From a virus, in IMG/VR virus record IMGVR_UViG_3300044797_000034, positions 1 through 64,000 of that record: DNA of 64,000 bases, one strand, 5' to 3'. The translations under genes and the position numbers were made by a program. Below the pieces are notes generated by a model that was given only the letters and a program-made list of their open reading frames with translations, ran no database searches and was not told where the DNA came from. How positions within the stretch are numbered: the stretch's first letter is position 1; every line of letters starts with the position of its first letter. Shown one piece after another: positions 1-9,063 of this stretch.

Positions 1-10
1 TGAATATCTG

Positions 11-83
11 CTTGGGGACCTGGGTTCGAACCAGGAGTTACCGACTTCAAAGGACGGGGTTTTACCAGTTAAACTATCCCCAA
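11..83 (-). tRNA. tRNA-Gln (anticodon TTG)
   Basis: On the minus strand these 73 nt fold as a cloverleaf: acceptor stem TTGGGGA/TCCCCAA, D arm GTTT/AAAC, a 7-nt anticodon loop CTTTGAA giving anticodon TTG (reads CAA), and a perfect T arm CCTGG/CCAGG around TTCGAAC. The discriminator is G. The fourth pair of the anticodon stem is a T-T mismatch. CCA is not encoded (CAG follows), so the host would have to add it. It lies just downstream of the leftward genes that follow, as phage tRNAs often do. Confidence 0.9.
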
Positions 84-96
84 ACGCCCACAAAAC

Positions 97-285
97 CTAC
101 CAAATCTCGCGATTCGGCGACGGGCGCAAAATAGGATTACCTACATCCGCCGTACGAATAGAACCGTCGTACGGACGTTCAGCTTCAATGATTATATCCG
201 TCTTTTTCTTCTTAGCCTTAGCAGCAGACGAACTAATCTTCTGTGAATACTTCTTTGTTCTCTTCTTCACAATGTAGCTTTGCAC
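97..285 (-). CDS. small basic hypothetical protein
   Basis: I do not recognise this protein of about 62 residues. The N-terminal half is strongly basic, with runs such as KKRTKK and KAKKKK, and the C-terminal part is more neutral. Two in-frame GTG codons are possible starts, at 291 and 285. A GAGG lies only 2 nt before the first but 8 nt before the second, so 285 is preferred. It follows the upstream gene, whose stop is at 296-298, and ends just before the tRNA. The charge would suit nucleic-acid binding, but that is only inference. Confidence 0.5.
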   Translation of the reverse strand: MQSYIVKKRTKKYSQKISSSAAKAKKKKTDIIIEAERPYDGSIRTADVGNPILRPSPNREIW

Positions 286-295
286 AGTCACATCC

Positions 296-586
296 TCAGG
301 TGTAGCGGGTTGCTACGTTGAACATCTGGTCCAACGCTTCTTTGGCTTGTTGGTGATCCGGTCCCCACGCGCTGAAACAACCACGAGAAGCACACTGGCC
401 CTCTACGTAGTTCTTCAGAGTTGTGGGAACACCTTTCTGTGTTTTGTCCTTTTCCCACACCGGATTCGGCGCAGGAAAACGAGCCCTTTGTGGAGCGTAC
501 GTAACTGGAAGACATGCTGCATGGGCCATACGTCCATCGCAGAAGTTACCACGTAGTTGATTGAGTTCATCGAAATTTCGGTACAT
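296..586 (-). CDS. small hypothetical protein
   Basis: No family recognised. An upstream in-frame ATG exists at 598, but GGAGG sits 5 nt before the ATG at 586, so the shorter start (96 residues) is favoured. The protein holds scattered cysteines and a proline-rich middle (residues about 25-45), with no evident membrane segment or repeat. It lies between an HNH endonuclease gene and the small basic protein, all leftward, and is probably cotranscribed with them. Confidence 0.5.
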   Translation of the reverse strand: MYRNFDELNQLRGNFCDGRMAHAACLPVTYAPQRARFPAPNPVWEKDKTQKGVPTTLKNYVEGQCASRGCFSAWGPDHQQAKEALDQMFNVATRYT

Positions 587-606
587 AGAAGCCTCCATTC
601 AGAAAC

Positions 607-1533
607 TTATACCGTATAAGTCGGGGAGATTTCGTTAATGGTTTTAGGCTGTAAACATTCTAAGTCTGCTATAATGAAATTAATCTCGGTTAAGGACGCA
701 TCCTTTTTTAGGAAATTGCATCTACAACAAATCACCCTACTATTCATCAAGCTGTAGCCCACTGTAGGATCTAAGCGATCAATAGCAGGAGATTCATAAG
801 CAGGACGTCCCTTAATGGCGTAGTTAATGACCCTGTTACAACAAGAACAATTATTTGGAGGCGCTGCTGCTAAAGAATGCAGCAACTGCTCAAAATTAAT
901 ACCATCGCGTTTAGCGCGATATGCAGCACCATACACCAAATAATGTATTTTGCTAGCAGGTGTAGTAATAAGGGCAGTTCCTTTAGTTAAATTAGCCTGC
1001 CGGATAATAATGGGAAGCTCATTAGACGCAGTCATGTAGTATGCTAGTGTTTTGAACTCTAGTAAAGTACCGTTACTTCTTAGATTATTACAGCGCCAAC
1101 AAATTATGCGCGTGTTGGCACGAGTATACCCTATAGCACTATCACGCCTATCTAATGATGGAGCACTTGGATTTTTTCCTTTATTCTGATTGTAATAGCA
1201 TCTGTAATCTAGTTGTTTGTGACAACAATCACAAGACACAGGTAATGCTTTAAGTAATTCAAACACGGATATATCAAAAATCATACCTTCAACATTAGCA
1301 CGTAGTTTTGCATCATTTAAGATTTTTGTTACTCTCTTTATAGGGGTGTCCAGATTACGTATACGGCGAGCAATTCCTTTAGGAGAACGGTTATTTACAA
1401 TAGCCTTAGCTCTTAAAATATCTTTTTGTTCTAAACGTTTCAAACGCAACTTTTCTTTATGCTGCTCTCTATAGCGAGCAGTAGCATTATGCCTGGCTAT
1501 TCTCGTTTCCTCCTCCGACTTACGAATTCTCAT
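607..1533 (-). CDS. HNH-type homing endonuclease with two zinc-binding nuclease units
   Basis: A free-standing DNA endonuclease of the phage HNH/treble-clef kind. After a lysine/arginine-rich N-terminus come two copies of one unit: C-x2-C, then SPxxD-like (PSLDR in copy 1, PAIDR in copy 2), GY, Asn, and C-x2-C-N. The copies lie at about residues 100-165 and 225-290. The open frame extends to a GTG at 1572 that overlaps the reductase stop, but the ATG at 1533 gives an N-terminus like that of the gene at 8578 and is preferred; no strong ribosome site is seen at either. Three other genes here (8578, 18719, 28464) share the motif. Placement directly after the reductase gene fits homing into conserved genes. 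Which copy cuts DNA is unknown. Confidence 0.8.
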   Translation of the reverse strand: MRIRKSEEETRIARHNATARYREQHKEKLRLKRLEQKDILRAKAIVNNRSPKGIARRIRNLDTPIKRVTKILNDAKLRANVEGMIFDISVFELLKALPVSCDCCHKQLDYRCYYNQNKGKNPSAPSLDRRDSAIGYTRANTRIICWRCNNLRSNGTLLEFKTLAYYMTASNELPIIIRQANLTKGTALITTPASKIHYLVYGAAYRAKRDGINFEQLLHSLAAAPPNNCSCCNRVINYAIKGRPAYESPAIDRLDPTVGYSLMNSRVICCRCNFLKKDASLTEINFIIADLECLQPKTINEISPTYTV

Positions 1534-1571
1534 ACTTAAACAGTACAACTTTTCTGTGTGTAAATCAAGCA

Positions 1572-3836
1572 CTAACTAATAACGTTGCCTTGGGAGATTT
1601 CACAGACACCACTGCTGCAGTACTTATCTTCAGCCGCCACTTCATGTGTGTCCCCCGTATGCCCGTTTAAGGGTCGTATTTTAGAAACTGCAAATTCATA
1701 ATCAGCTTCGGAGATCGGGATGTACGGAGCCTGCATAAACGCATGATCACTGAGCGGTAAGAATGAAGCAGTCTTCAATTGCCCTGCGTACGCCTTTAGC
1801 ACTCTCGCTACGTCTTGCTCTTCACCAGGGCGGAAATTCAAAGTAATACTTACCGCGTTATCAGCCCACCATCGTTGAACGCAAGCAAGCAAGGCTGCTT
1901 GTTCCCACAGAGAAACATCCTTTCCAGTACGAATACCATCTGGTGTCTTACAAGGAAAATAGGCCACTACTGTACGAGGGCTTACACGGTCAGGTTCCAC
2001 TCGATAACCGGCTTCCTTTAGGGACTGTGCTAACGGCGACAGATGATCAATTCGTATTGTTCTAAAGTAGAAAGGTGCAGTCGGTACCTTCAAACCTCCC
2101 TCAACCCCGCAAAGCAAAGGTACACTGCCTCCTGGTTTAGTCGTAGTCAAACGAATCGATTTGTTGATACCTAACCAGTTTGAGTATTCCCTATCCAGTT
2201 CCTTTAAGTACTTATAGCCCTCATCAAACCAACGAGTGCATTCACGCATTCCCTTGCGCTCATACATTTCAAATACGCCAGCTAACGAAATTCCAAGACG
2301 TCGCTTGGAGGCAATAATCTCATTAAAACGTGGGTTATGTGTGGGTACCAATGTTACAGTTTTGGCATACAGATACGCGTATTTCAAAGTGACTAAAAAA
2401 TCTTCCAGTGTGTCGTGAGCATTTGGAAACGTTTCTACTAGGTTGCATGTACCGCCTTTTCCTTCCAATGGAATTTCTGCGCATGGATTACACAGATCGA
2501 CTGACGGGTCTGGATTAGGAACATCCGCTAGTCGCCCGTAGGTTCTACAAATATCAAGCCACATATAACCAGGTTCACCATTACGAACTGTTTGTTCAGC
2601 AAGTTTATCATAGTCGGTATACTGGGTACAGAATACTGAGTTGTTAGACGCCCAACGAAATGCATTTAACGGCAAGGCATCATGCTTCGCTTTTAAGGCG
2701 AGCCAACTTTGATTGGCATAGGCTAATGCACCTTGCGCTTTTCGCAATGCGTCTATCTTATCTTGAGCAGAAGCATACTCCTTAGACAACACACTGTAAT
2801 TAGCCTGCTCAACTTGCTGTACGTGTAGAACTTCTGTTTCCGCAGAAACCCATTCCGGTATAGCAGATAGAATCTCTAGCATTTTCGTACGTAAGGCAAT
2901 CGCATCAGTAGGATCTTTTAATGAGACAAAGTCTGTATCACCCGGCTCACCAATTGCTATCTCAGAGCTGCGCCGGATGCCTCCCACTACAACACAACGG
3001 CCTATCAAGTTCATCATATCAGATATAACACTACCCTTAATACGCCCAAGATTATTGGATAGAAGATCAAGTAAACCATCCAATAATTGCACCAGTGGAC
3101 CGGGCCCACTTGCAATACCACCAAACGTTACAAGTGGCGCCCCCTCTGGTCGTACCTTCGATACGTCAAATTTGTACGGAAGCTCGCCCTTACCAACGAA
3201 AGCATCCAGCACAGACTTAACAGCGGCAATCCAACCCTCACGTGAGTCTTCAACAACGAAAACACTATTACCAATAACCGGTGCCGTTAGTGTAACTTTA
3301 TTGGCCCCTCTAAGGTCATAACCGCAGCCACACCCATGCATCAAAAAATCCATGACATCACAAAACGGTTGAGAGAAATCTACATCGATTTCTTTTGTGG
3401 AGCGAGCAGCGCAATTGAAAAGAGCTAAGCCACCTTTCTTCTCTACAATATCAGTTCCCATAGCAAATAGGCCCCTGCCCGGAGGAAGAAGTTTAAACGC
3501 CCACATGCGTTTGAAAAATTCTTGAGCCTTAATTTGTCCCTCTACATCGTCCCATGGACGATGATCTGTCTTCGCGCGTTGTTTCAGTATCGAGAACATC
3601 CCCTCAACAACACGCTGAGCAGTCTGCCAGAACTCCTCATTTCCTGTTAGATCTAAGCCGAAGTTTTCTTTTGCGAAAGCTTTTTGCTTATCAGTAAGAA
3701 CACGAGAATAAGTGCGAAGATAAACAACATACCCAAGTGTATCCCACTTAGGTTGTTTCCCCACATATTCCATCAAAAACGTAGGATCTAAAGTAAAGCG
3801 ATTCTCCTCTTTTATTTCAAAGATCTTCTCAGACAT
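1572..3836 (-). CDS. nrdJ: adenosylcobalamin-dependent ribonucleoside-triphosphate reductase (class II)
   Basis: Reduces ribonucleotides to deoxyribonucleotides for phage DNA synthesis, using a cobalamin-generated thiyl radical. At 754 residues it is close to the monomeric Lactobacillus-type enzyme (about 740). The N-terminus carries the family's YLRTYSR stretch. Visible catalytic residues are C142 in NCAARS and C464 in TCNLVE (the likely redox pair), C452 in NPCAEIPLE (the likely thiyl-radical Cys), and the C-terminal shuttle pair C740/C745 (CSSGVC). PGGS follows in the barrel. No radical-generating small subunit is in the window, as expected for class II. CGGAGAAACC precedes the ATG. It depends on host-derived B12. 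Confidence 0.93.
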   Translation of the reverse strand: MSEKIFEIKEENRFTLDPTFLMEYVGKQPKWDTLGYVVYLRTYSRVLTDKQKAFAKENFGLDLTGNEEFWQTAQRVVEGMFSILKQRAKTDHRPWDDVEGQIKAQEFFKRMWAFKLLPPGRGLFAMGTDIVEKKGGLALFNCAARSTKEIDVDFSQPFCDVMDFLMHGCGCGYDLRGANKVTLTAPVIGNSVFVVEDSREGWIAAVKSVLDAFVGKGELPYKFDVSKVRPEGAPLVTFGGIASGPGPLVQLLDGLLDLLSNNLGRIKGSVISDMMNLIGRCVVVGGIRRSSEIAIGEPGDTDFVSLKDPTDAIALRTKMLEILSAIPEWVSAETEVLHVQQVEQANYSVLSKEYASAQDKIDALRKAQGALAYANQSWLALKAKHDALPLNAFRWASNNSVFCTQYTDYDKLAEQTVRNGEPGYMWLDICRTYGRLADVPNPDPSVDLCNPCAEIPLEGKGGTCNLVETFPNAHDTLEDFLVTLKYAYLYAKTVTLVPTHNPRFNEIIASKRRLGISLAGVFEMYERKGMRECTRWFDEGYKYLKELDREYSNWLGINKSIRLTTTKPGGSVPLLCGVEGGLKVPTAPFYFRTIRIDHLSPLAQSLKEAGYRVEPDRVSPRTVVAYFPCKTPDGIRTGKDVSLWEQAALLACVQRWWADNAVSITLNFRPGEEQDVARVLKAYAGQLKTASFLPLSDHAFMQAPYIPISEADYEFAVSKIRPLNGHTGDTHEVAAEDKYCSSGVCEISQGNVIS

Positions 3837-3877
3837 TCGTGGTTTCTCCGTAGGGTAGGGGCTAGTGATACCGTGAA

Positions 3878-4459
3878 CTAGATGTTGGGCTCACGGCTCT
3901 TTCGTTTAGTTGGAACCCTCATCTTAGTGTCGTCCGCCTTGTCGCGCAAGGCCTTCATGACCTCTAATTTGGGTCGATCGTCTAAGGGCGCAGAAGTACA
4001 AAAGCTTCTTGAAATATTTGCTAAAATAACGGCATCAGCTTCATTATCGTTGTTTACTTTTGCACCGAAGCTTATCTTTGCGGAATTGATCATTTGAAGC
4101 TTTTCGGCCTTCGCGTTGCCAGTAGCGTACTTTTTCACTTGTGATGGCGCTACTACCAACGGATCGACCCCCAACATGTACAGCTCGGTCTGTAGTATAG
4201 CAAATATACCTCCTAAGTCAATGCCCCTGTGGACACTTCCGAAGCTAATGCCCTCCATTGCAGACGCCTTTACCGAATCCTTAAAATCATTTTCAGCTTT
4301 TACAATAAATGACTTCATCTCCTCTCGTATGTAATTTAACCGTAAAGGGCCGTTCATATTTTTGGTAAACACAGTATGTGTACGTAGACACTCGCCTTTT
4401 TCGTTAATAATCGCTAGTCCGGTTGAACGAAGACTCTGATCGATACCTAAAAAAAGCAT
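3878..4459 (-). CDS. RuvC-like Holliday junction resolvase
   Basis: A 193-residue RNase H-fold resolvase that would cut branched recombination or replication intermediates before packaging. It opens with GIDQSLRSTGLA, whose D7 is the first metal ligand. E69 (in MEGISFG) and the acidic cluster NDNEADA around 136-142 match the later RuvC ligands. The tail is basic. It is the promoter-proximal gene of the leftward block that continues into the reductase. Its ATG is only 14 bp from the ATG of the divergent gene at 4474, leaving almost no room for two promoters outside coding sequence. Confidence 0.85.
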   Translation of the reverse strand: MLFLGIDQSLRSTGLAIINEKGECLRTHTVFTKNMNGPLRLNYIREEMKSFIVKAENDFKDSVKASAMEGISFGSVHRGIDLGGIFAILQTELYMLGVDPLVVAPSQVKKYATGNAKAEKLQMINSAKISFGAKVNNDNEADAVILANISRSFCTSAPLDDRPKLEVMKALRDKADDTKMRVPTKRKSREPNI

Positions 4460-4473
4460 ATACTTAATCTAAC

Positions 4474-5382
4474 ATGGCATTCCGGCTTTGGCAACAAGGA
4501 CAAATTCTACCTACCGGCTTTTCCGGTACAGAGTATATAGATGACACAGCGGTTACCACCCCTGCGTACCTAAATGCGTTTGTAATGTCATCCGCTGGCT
4601 ATGGCATGCCTGATATGTTTTATCGTGTTGCTGTACCATCTGATTACGGAACAATGACACCGAATCCGTTAATTGCTTTCGACTATAAAGGCCCCCTGAC
4701 AAATACTACAGCCGCACCACAACCAGGTGATACCTTACGCCTGTACTCAGTGCCATTCCCACATTGGATCTTGCCTATAGACATTGACGGCACGCCTTAC
4801 ACACAAACCGATGACGGCTATAGTGAATTTACTATTACCAATATAGTGCCTTTCTTAGGTAAACAGCCCGGTGATGGTCCTACGCAAGTTAGTGGGTATA
4901 ATGTCATAGCCTCTAACTACGAATTCTCAATTAACGATATAGGTCGTATTATTACTCTTAGCGGCTTTTCATGGGACGCTAACAACGTCACCACACCGAT
5001 CATAGGTGTAAACGGTGGAATGGCGATAACCACTGTAAATTTCATCACTGAACTGATAACATCTTCGGCCAGCTGGACGTACAACCAATTTCTACTGAGT
5101 CCTGCTAAACCAATCCTGAGGATCGAAAGTGGTGTGTCATGGCAAGTTAGATCTGCTACATCGGGTTTAATCATTGCCGCCGGACCGACAGGATCTCCTA
5201 TGCGTCAAAACCCAAGGCTTGCATCCTTTAGTGATGACAGATATACTCTAGTTTCTGGCACACAAACCGTGATACAGAATCACTTTACCCTTGTACAGTC
5301 ATATCTCGAAAGTCTAGAACAAGCGCTGACAGCTGTTGCTCCAGCGTTTCAAAGTGCTGGTCCATATGACTTCGAAAGTTAA
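4474..5382 (+). CDS. hypothetical protein, probable virion component
   Basis: No family recognised. The 302-residue protein looks beta-rich, with many Thr, Ser, Asn and Gly residues and no charged coiled coil, as in phage tail or baseplate proteins; that is inference from composition. It starts a rightward run of five unknown genes that ends in TerL. There is no Shine-Dalgarno before the ATG; a TATACT at 4459-4464 would place a transcription start only a few bases upstream, so the message might be leaderless. Confidence 0.75.
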   Translation: MAFRLWQQGQILPTGFSGTEYIDDTAVTTPAYLNAFVMSSAGYGMPDMFYRVAVPSDYGTMTPNPLIAFDYKGPLTNTTAAPQPGDTLRLYSVPFPHWILPIDIDGTPYTQTDDGYSEFTITNIVPFLGKQPGDGPTQVSGYNVIASNYEFSINDIGRIITLSGFSWDANNVTTPIIGVNGGMAITTVNFITELITSSASWTYNQFLLSPAKPILRIESGVSWQVRSATSGLIIAAGPTGSPMRQNPRLASFSDDRYTLVSGTQTVIQNHFTLVQSYLESLEQALTAVAPAFQSAGPYDFES

Positions 5383-5387
5383 CAAAC

Positions 5388-5771
5388 ATGTCATTTATAG
5401 ATGTAGACCAGAAGCGTAACATTATCGTCGATGACACGACGAAAGCGTTGCTCTATCAAGTCAACACGTCTGTATTACGTGCTGTCGGCATCGATTCAAA
5501 TCTTTTTGTATATGATACTCTTCACGGTTGTTTCCAGCATGTTGCCGCTGTGTATGATTTGGTTAAGTTCCCAACAAGCCAAGACGTCGCGGCAGCATCG
5601 GGCATTGACTACTACCGGCAAGCTACGGTAAGCGTAACATTTCCCACAGCTAAGATAGCCCAGGCAGCAGCTAACGATCACTTACGTAGACTGCAATTTG
5701 TCGTAGAAAATTACGATTCCCAGCCAACCAATTTCCCAGGAGAAACCCTGGTAACTCTGAAGGGTGTCTAA
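5388..5771 (+). CDS. hypothetical protein
   Basis: A 127-residue protein, no domain recognised. It looks like a mixed alpha/beta globular protein without membrane segments. It follows the previous gene after 5 nt, and its stop overlaps the next start as TAATG (5769-5773), so the two are probably translationally coupled. The rightward position with TerL suggests a structural role, without direct evidence. Confidence 0.72.
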   Translation: MSFIDVDQKRNIIVDDTTKALLYQVNTSVLRAVGIDSNLFVYDTLHGCFQHVAAVYDLVKFPTSQDVAAASGIDYYRQATVSVTFPTAKIAQAAANDHLRRLQFVVENYDSQPTNFPGETLVTLKGV

Positions 5772-6826
5772 TGAGTTCGCCTGTATTACGCCAATACCGT
5801 GACATAGTCAAGATGACCGATGGTTCGCAGGGCTTCTTAGTTACGGCACAGGTAACAAGCTTGGGTACTGGTAGTACTTCATTGCCGTTTGCCAACGTGT
5901 TCTTAATGAACATAACTGACCCGTTGAATCCTGGCGCGGACGCATTAGCGGCTGTCGCAAGCCCCCTAGAAATACAACGTGCTAGTAATACCACTGTTTA
6001 CATAAAACTTGATCCTACTACGATAATTACGTTGGGCGCTGATCAGTTCGCAAGCGTAGCTAGTATCTCACAGTTTACCCAGCTGGCCCGAGATCGTGAT
6101 ACGGCACTAGCTCGCGGACAAACACAGTATCTATCTCCATCTGTAACCTTTCTTTACACCGACCCCGTAACTGCAACCGCTGCATACCAGACCATACTGA
6201 GCAGAGTATCAACACTTGTTTCCGCCTGGTATCAATACCAAACAAGCTTCTTACCTAACCCACCCCCGTTCATAAATTACAATCTTCCACAAGTTTCGAT
6301 TGGAGTAGAGGCTCAATTAGTCGCAGCCTATACAACTGCTAAACAAGCTACTGCAACCGCACAAACCGCTGTTAACAGTGCTCAGGCCGCTGTTACGGCT
6401 TGTAACGCTAGTTGTGCGTGTAATCAACAGATTCTGCAGCTACTAACACAAGATGTAACTGGACTACGTGCAACACTGGATTACGTAGCCACACTTGTAG
6501 AAGCCGCTACTGCTCTAGTAACCGTATATCCAAGTACAACTGTTACAGTGCCCCCTGGATATTCTGTGGCAGTAAGTCAAACCTCAGTAACAAAATCGTT
6601 TATTACTGGTGGTGACGCTCGTAGCATACAAACCTTATATTCTCAAAAGGTTAACGCGCTCTCAGCCGCTCAAGCAGCAGTTAACGCTTGCGTAGCTACT
6701 TGCCAAGGTCTCCAAACTACGTTACTTTCTACACAAGCGGCTCTCACTACCGCACAAGCAAATGAAGCCACTGCTCTAGCTGCTGTGGTAGCAGTATGTC
6801 CAACCTTCAATCCGGCTTCAGTATAG
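5771..6826 (+). CDS. coiled-coil hypothetical protein with duplicated cysteine motif
   Basis: Not recognised. Residues about 1-170 look globular; the rest is a long Ala/Thr/Gln-rich helical region typical of a coiled coil. Two matching segments, near nucleotides 6379-6415 and 6668-6703, each read SAQAAV or AAQAAV, then xAC, then a second Cys four residues on (ACNASC and ACVATC). They may be the two arms of a helical hairpin held by disulfides or metal. Such alpha-helical repeats occur in phage fibre or internal proteins; the specific role is unknown. Confidence 0.75.
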   Translation: MSSPVLRQYRDIVKMTDGSQGFLVTAQVTSLGTGSTSLPFANVFLMNITDPLNPGADALAAVASPLEIQRASNTTVYIKLDPTTIITLGADQFASVASISQFTQLARDRDTALARGQTQYLSPSVTFLYTDPVTATAAYQTILSRVSTLVSAWYQYQTSFLPNPPPFINYNLPQVSIGVEAQLVAAYTTAKQATATAQTAVNSAQAAVTACNASCACNQQILQLLTQDVTGLRATLDYVATLVEAATALVTVYPSTTVTVPPGYSVAVSQTSVTKSFITGGDARSIQTLYSQKVNALSAAQAAVNACVATCQGLQTTLLSTQAALTTAQANEATALAAVVAVCPTFNPASV

Positions 6827-6872
6827 GCTAATAATTGGGAATTGAACTTCCCAGGAGCTAAAATAGATAACC

Positions 6873-7895
6873 ATGGCAACCTTAATCGACCAAACCAATG
6901 ATTCCGGCCACAGCTACCTCGTAGCGTTACTTAAGACGCATCCTAAGGCGTACGAGCTTGTTAAGACTGCCGAGGTTGTTTCAGACTTCTCTACGTTACC
7001 TGATGACGCTTTTGCGTGGCCATCGGAACGCAAATTTCCCATACATACCCGGCATGACGCGGTTCTTTCCCATCTTTACATGAAGGTTGCGAAAGAGAAG
7101 ATTGCCAGTGAAGTACGAGAAAAGGTAGCCGAGGCCCTAGAAGCCTATGGTGTCGATACAACGGTGCTTGAGCCTGAGATGGTTAAGGAAGCTGCTATTG
7201 ATGACAAAGAGTACATCTTCCCTGACGCTAAACTGTATCGCGTAAAGACCGCCCAAGACCTCTTTAAGGCTCAGGAGCGTATGTTAGACCAGGTTGGCAA
7301 GATGAGTGCGGAGAGCCGTGCAGAGGGCTTTACGAGGCTCTATAAGCGTGCCCAGGAGCTAGGACAGCCGCTTGACCCTAGAAGCTATCAGTACGCTGGC
7401 GTGGTCGAAACTGATCTACGAGAGACCAAGCTAGCGCTTGAAGTACGGGCCGCCGCCACCAAGGATGAATCCGTTGGCGACGCCTTTATGAAACTTGCTA
7501 GTACCCTCGGAGAATACCCGCGTAAGCTACGTGACCGTTCGGTACAGGTAAAGCTTGCCCAATTGATTTCAGACTTGGATACCAAAGGGGATTTGAAGCG
7601 TCATTATGATCGTCGCCTGCCCGATCCAATTCAAACAGTATTTAATACCGACATCCGTACTAAAGTTGCGGATCAGATGGTGGAGCTTGGCCAAGATGTG
7701 TTTCCGTTAACGCAGCTGTGCGCGCTCTCACCAAATGATTACGGAGATATATTAGGCCCAGAGATTGTTTCTGAAATTTCTTTAGCCCCTGGTGGAAATG
7801 TAGATCCTGGCAAACTAATGCAGATACTACCAACGTTGCCGCAGGATCTAAAGGCAATGCTTGGCCAACGGCTTCGTTCGTTAGTAGGTGGCTAG
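6873..7895 (+). CDS. helical hypothetical protein, probable virion component
   Basis: A 340-residue, largely helical, highly charged protein of no known family. It carries several copies of the motif hydrophobic-x-Lys-x-Ala (for example LVKTAE, RVKTAQ, FMKLAS, VKLAQL, TKVADQ) that recurs in virion proteins from 36.6 to 60.3 kb, suggesting that it too belongs to the particle. A hairpin TGGGAA/TTCCCA lies just upstream in the 46-nt gap. Its stop overlaps the next gene's GTG start by 1 nt. Confidence 0.78.
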   Translation: MATLIDQTNDSGHSYLVALLKTHPKAYELVKTAEVVSDFSTLPDDAFAWPSERKFPIHTRHDAVLSHLYMKVAKEKIASEVREKVAEALEAYGVDTTVLEPEMVKEAAIDDKEYIFPDAKLYRVKTAQDLFKAQERMLDQVGKMSAESRAEGFTRLYKRAQELGQPLDPRSYQYAGVVETDLRETKLALEVRAAATKDESVGDAFMKLASTLGEYPRKLRDRSVQVKLAQLISDLDTKGDLKRHYDRRLPDPIQTVFNTDIRTKVADQMVELGQDVFPLTQLCALSPNDYGDILGPEIVSEISLAPGGNVDPGKLMQILPTLPQDLKAMLGQRLRSLVGG

Positions 7896-8566
7896 TGACC
7901 ACGTTGATAGATGCGTTGCGAGACCCTAGGGTGTCACCTTATGTGGCCTGGTCGGCACTACAAAAACTTATACCAGGGGAGACTTCGTGGGAACCTGAAG
8001 CTTTGTCTATGGCTCTAGATAAGCTACGTGTGCCGCCAACTGCGGCCTTAATGACAAAGCTGCTAGGCGCACAAACAGTAGTTACTTGTGCTGCAGTAAC
8101 CCATGACCATGAAGCACTGTTTGCATTCGCATTAGCTGGAGACGGCGTAGCAGTAGGTTATGACGAATTCAAAAAGCCAGAACCTGAGCAACTCGCATGG
8201 GCAGTTCTTCAGATAGAGAAGCTTGTAGGAAAGAAGATCACTGAAGATGATGGTTTTGAGCCTGATGAAATAGACCCAGCCATAGCAGTACTTCTAAACT
8301 ATGAAGGTTGGTTCCTGGCTCCAGAAGAACTGTCTTTCGCACAAGTGTCTTTAGAGAAGATGTCGCACGTAGATAAGGACGTCTTAGCTAAGACTAAAAA
8401 GGCTTGGGATAAACTTTCAAACGTGAGCAACACTAGTGAGTTGGCAGAAGCATTACCTGAACGCGTGGAGACAATTCAACTACAAAGACTTACGGACTGC
8501 TTGACGTACGTAAAGGAGCACCGTAAGATAGAAGAAGAACTGGTGGAATGTCTGTCGGTTAAGTAG
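7895..8566 (+). CDS. hypothetical protein
   Basis: A 223-residue protein of unknown function. The start is GTG in the junction TAGTG, overlapping the previous stop by 1 nt. The sequence is mainly helical, with an acidic middle (residues about 85-150) and no visible zinc, nuclease or membrane motif. It is separated from TerL by an HNH endonuclease gene, so before that invasion it may have lain next to TerL. A small-terminase role is conceivable but nothing in the sequence shows it. Confidence 0.75.
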   Translation: MTTLIDALRDPRVSPYVAWSALQKLIPGETSWEPEALSMALDKLRVPPTAALMTKLLGAQTVVTCAAVTHDHEALFAFALAGDGVAVGYDEFKKPEPEQLAWAVLQIEKLVGKKITEDDGFEPDEIDPAIAVLLNYEGWFLAPEELSFAQVSLEKMSHVDKDVLAKTKKAWDKLSNVSNTSELAEALPERVETIQLQRLTDCLTYVKEHRKIEEELVECLSVK

Positions 8567-8577
8567 TTGAGATTAGG

Positions 8578-9063
8578 ATGAGGACTGAAGAAGAACGGAA
8601 AGCATATAAGGCGGCGTGGTATCTTGCTAATAAAAAGCTAATTAGATTAAGAGCCAAGGAGAAGTTAAAAAACCTGAGTTCAGAAGCCCGCCTAAAAAGG
8701 AAACAAGACAGGCGTCGCTATAGGGCTACGCACAAAGAGGTAGTAGTTGCGGGCAACCGCCGGTATCAACGAGCGCATAGATACGCGTTACACAGTTTAG
8801 CTGCTAACCCACCAGACAAATGTCCTTGTTGTGGACGTACGTTAGAGTATTTTTTAAGTGCTGCTGCAGATTCCTCGCCATCCATTGACCGACATGGTAG
8901 CACCTTAGGATATACGCTAGATAACTGTGTAATTATTTGTTTACGTTGCAACCGCCTTAAGAAAAACATTACCCTACAAGAAATACAAGTCATCATCAAA
9001 GACTTTGAACGCTTAGCACGAGAGGCACAAGCCGTCACGGCGGGTACTCAATGCCCGCTATAG
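8578..9063 (+). CDS. HNH-type homing endonuclease
   Basis: A 161-residue free-standing endonuclease with one nuclease unit: C82-x2-C85, PSIDR at 101-105, GY, N116, then C121-x2-C124-N125. A basic N-terminal part (residues 1-70) resembles the DNA-contacting tails of the three relatives in this window. It sits immediately before TerL and its last 13 bases overlap the TerL start, a common pattern for phage homing genes inserted next to conserved genes. The pairing of Asp with zinc ligands in place of a classical His makes this an HNH-like variant. Confidence 0.82.
   Translation: MRTEEERKAYKAAWYLANKKLIRLRAKEKLKNLSSEARLKRKQDRRRYRATHKEVVVAGNRRYQRAHRYALHSLAANPPDKCPCCGRTLEYFLSAAADSSPSIDRHGSTLGYTLDNCVIICLRCNRLKKNITLQEIQVIIKDFERLAREAQAVTAGTQCPL

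Noticed and set aside
296-556. Overlapping frames on both strands (288-515 minus, 347-556 plus)
   Set aside because: Cysteine/serine-rich shadow translations of the better supported gene 296-586, without ribosome sites.
7895-8566. Small terminase subunit
   Set aside because: Position near TerL is suggestive, but there is no N-terminal helix-turn-helix or other small-terminase feature visible, so it is left as hypothetical.
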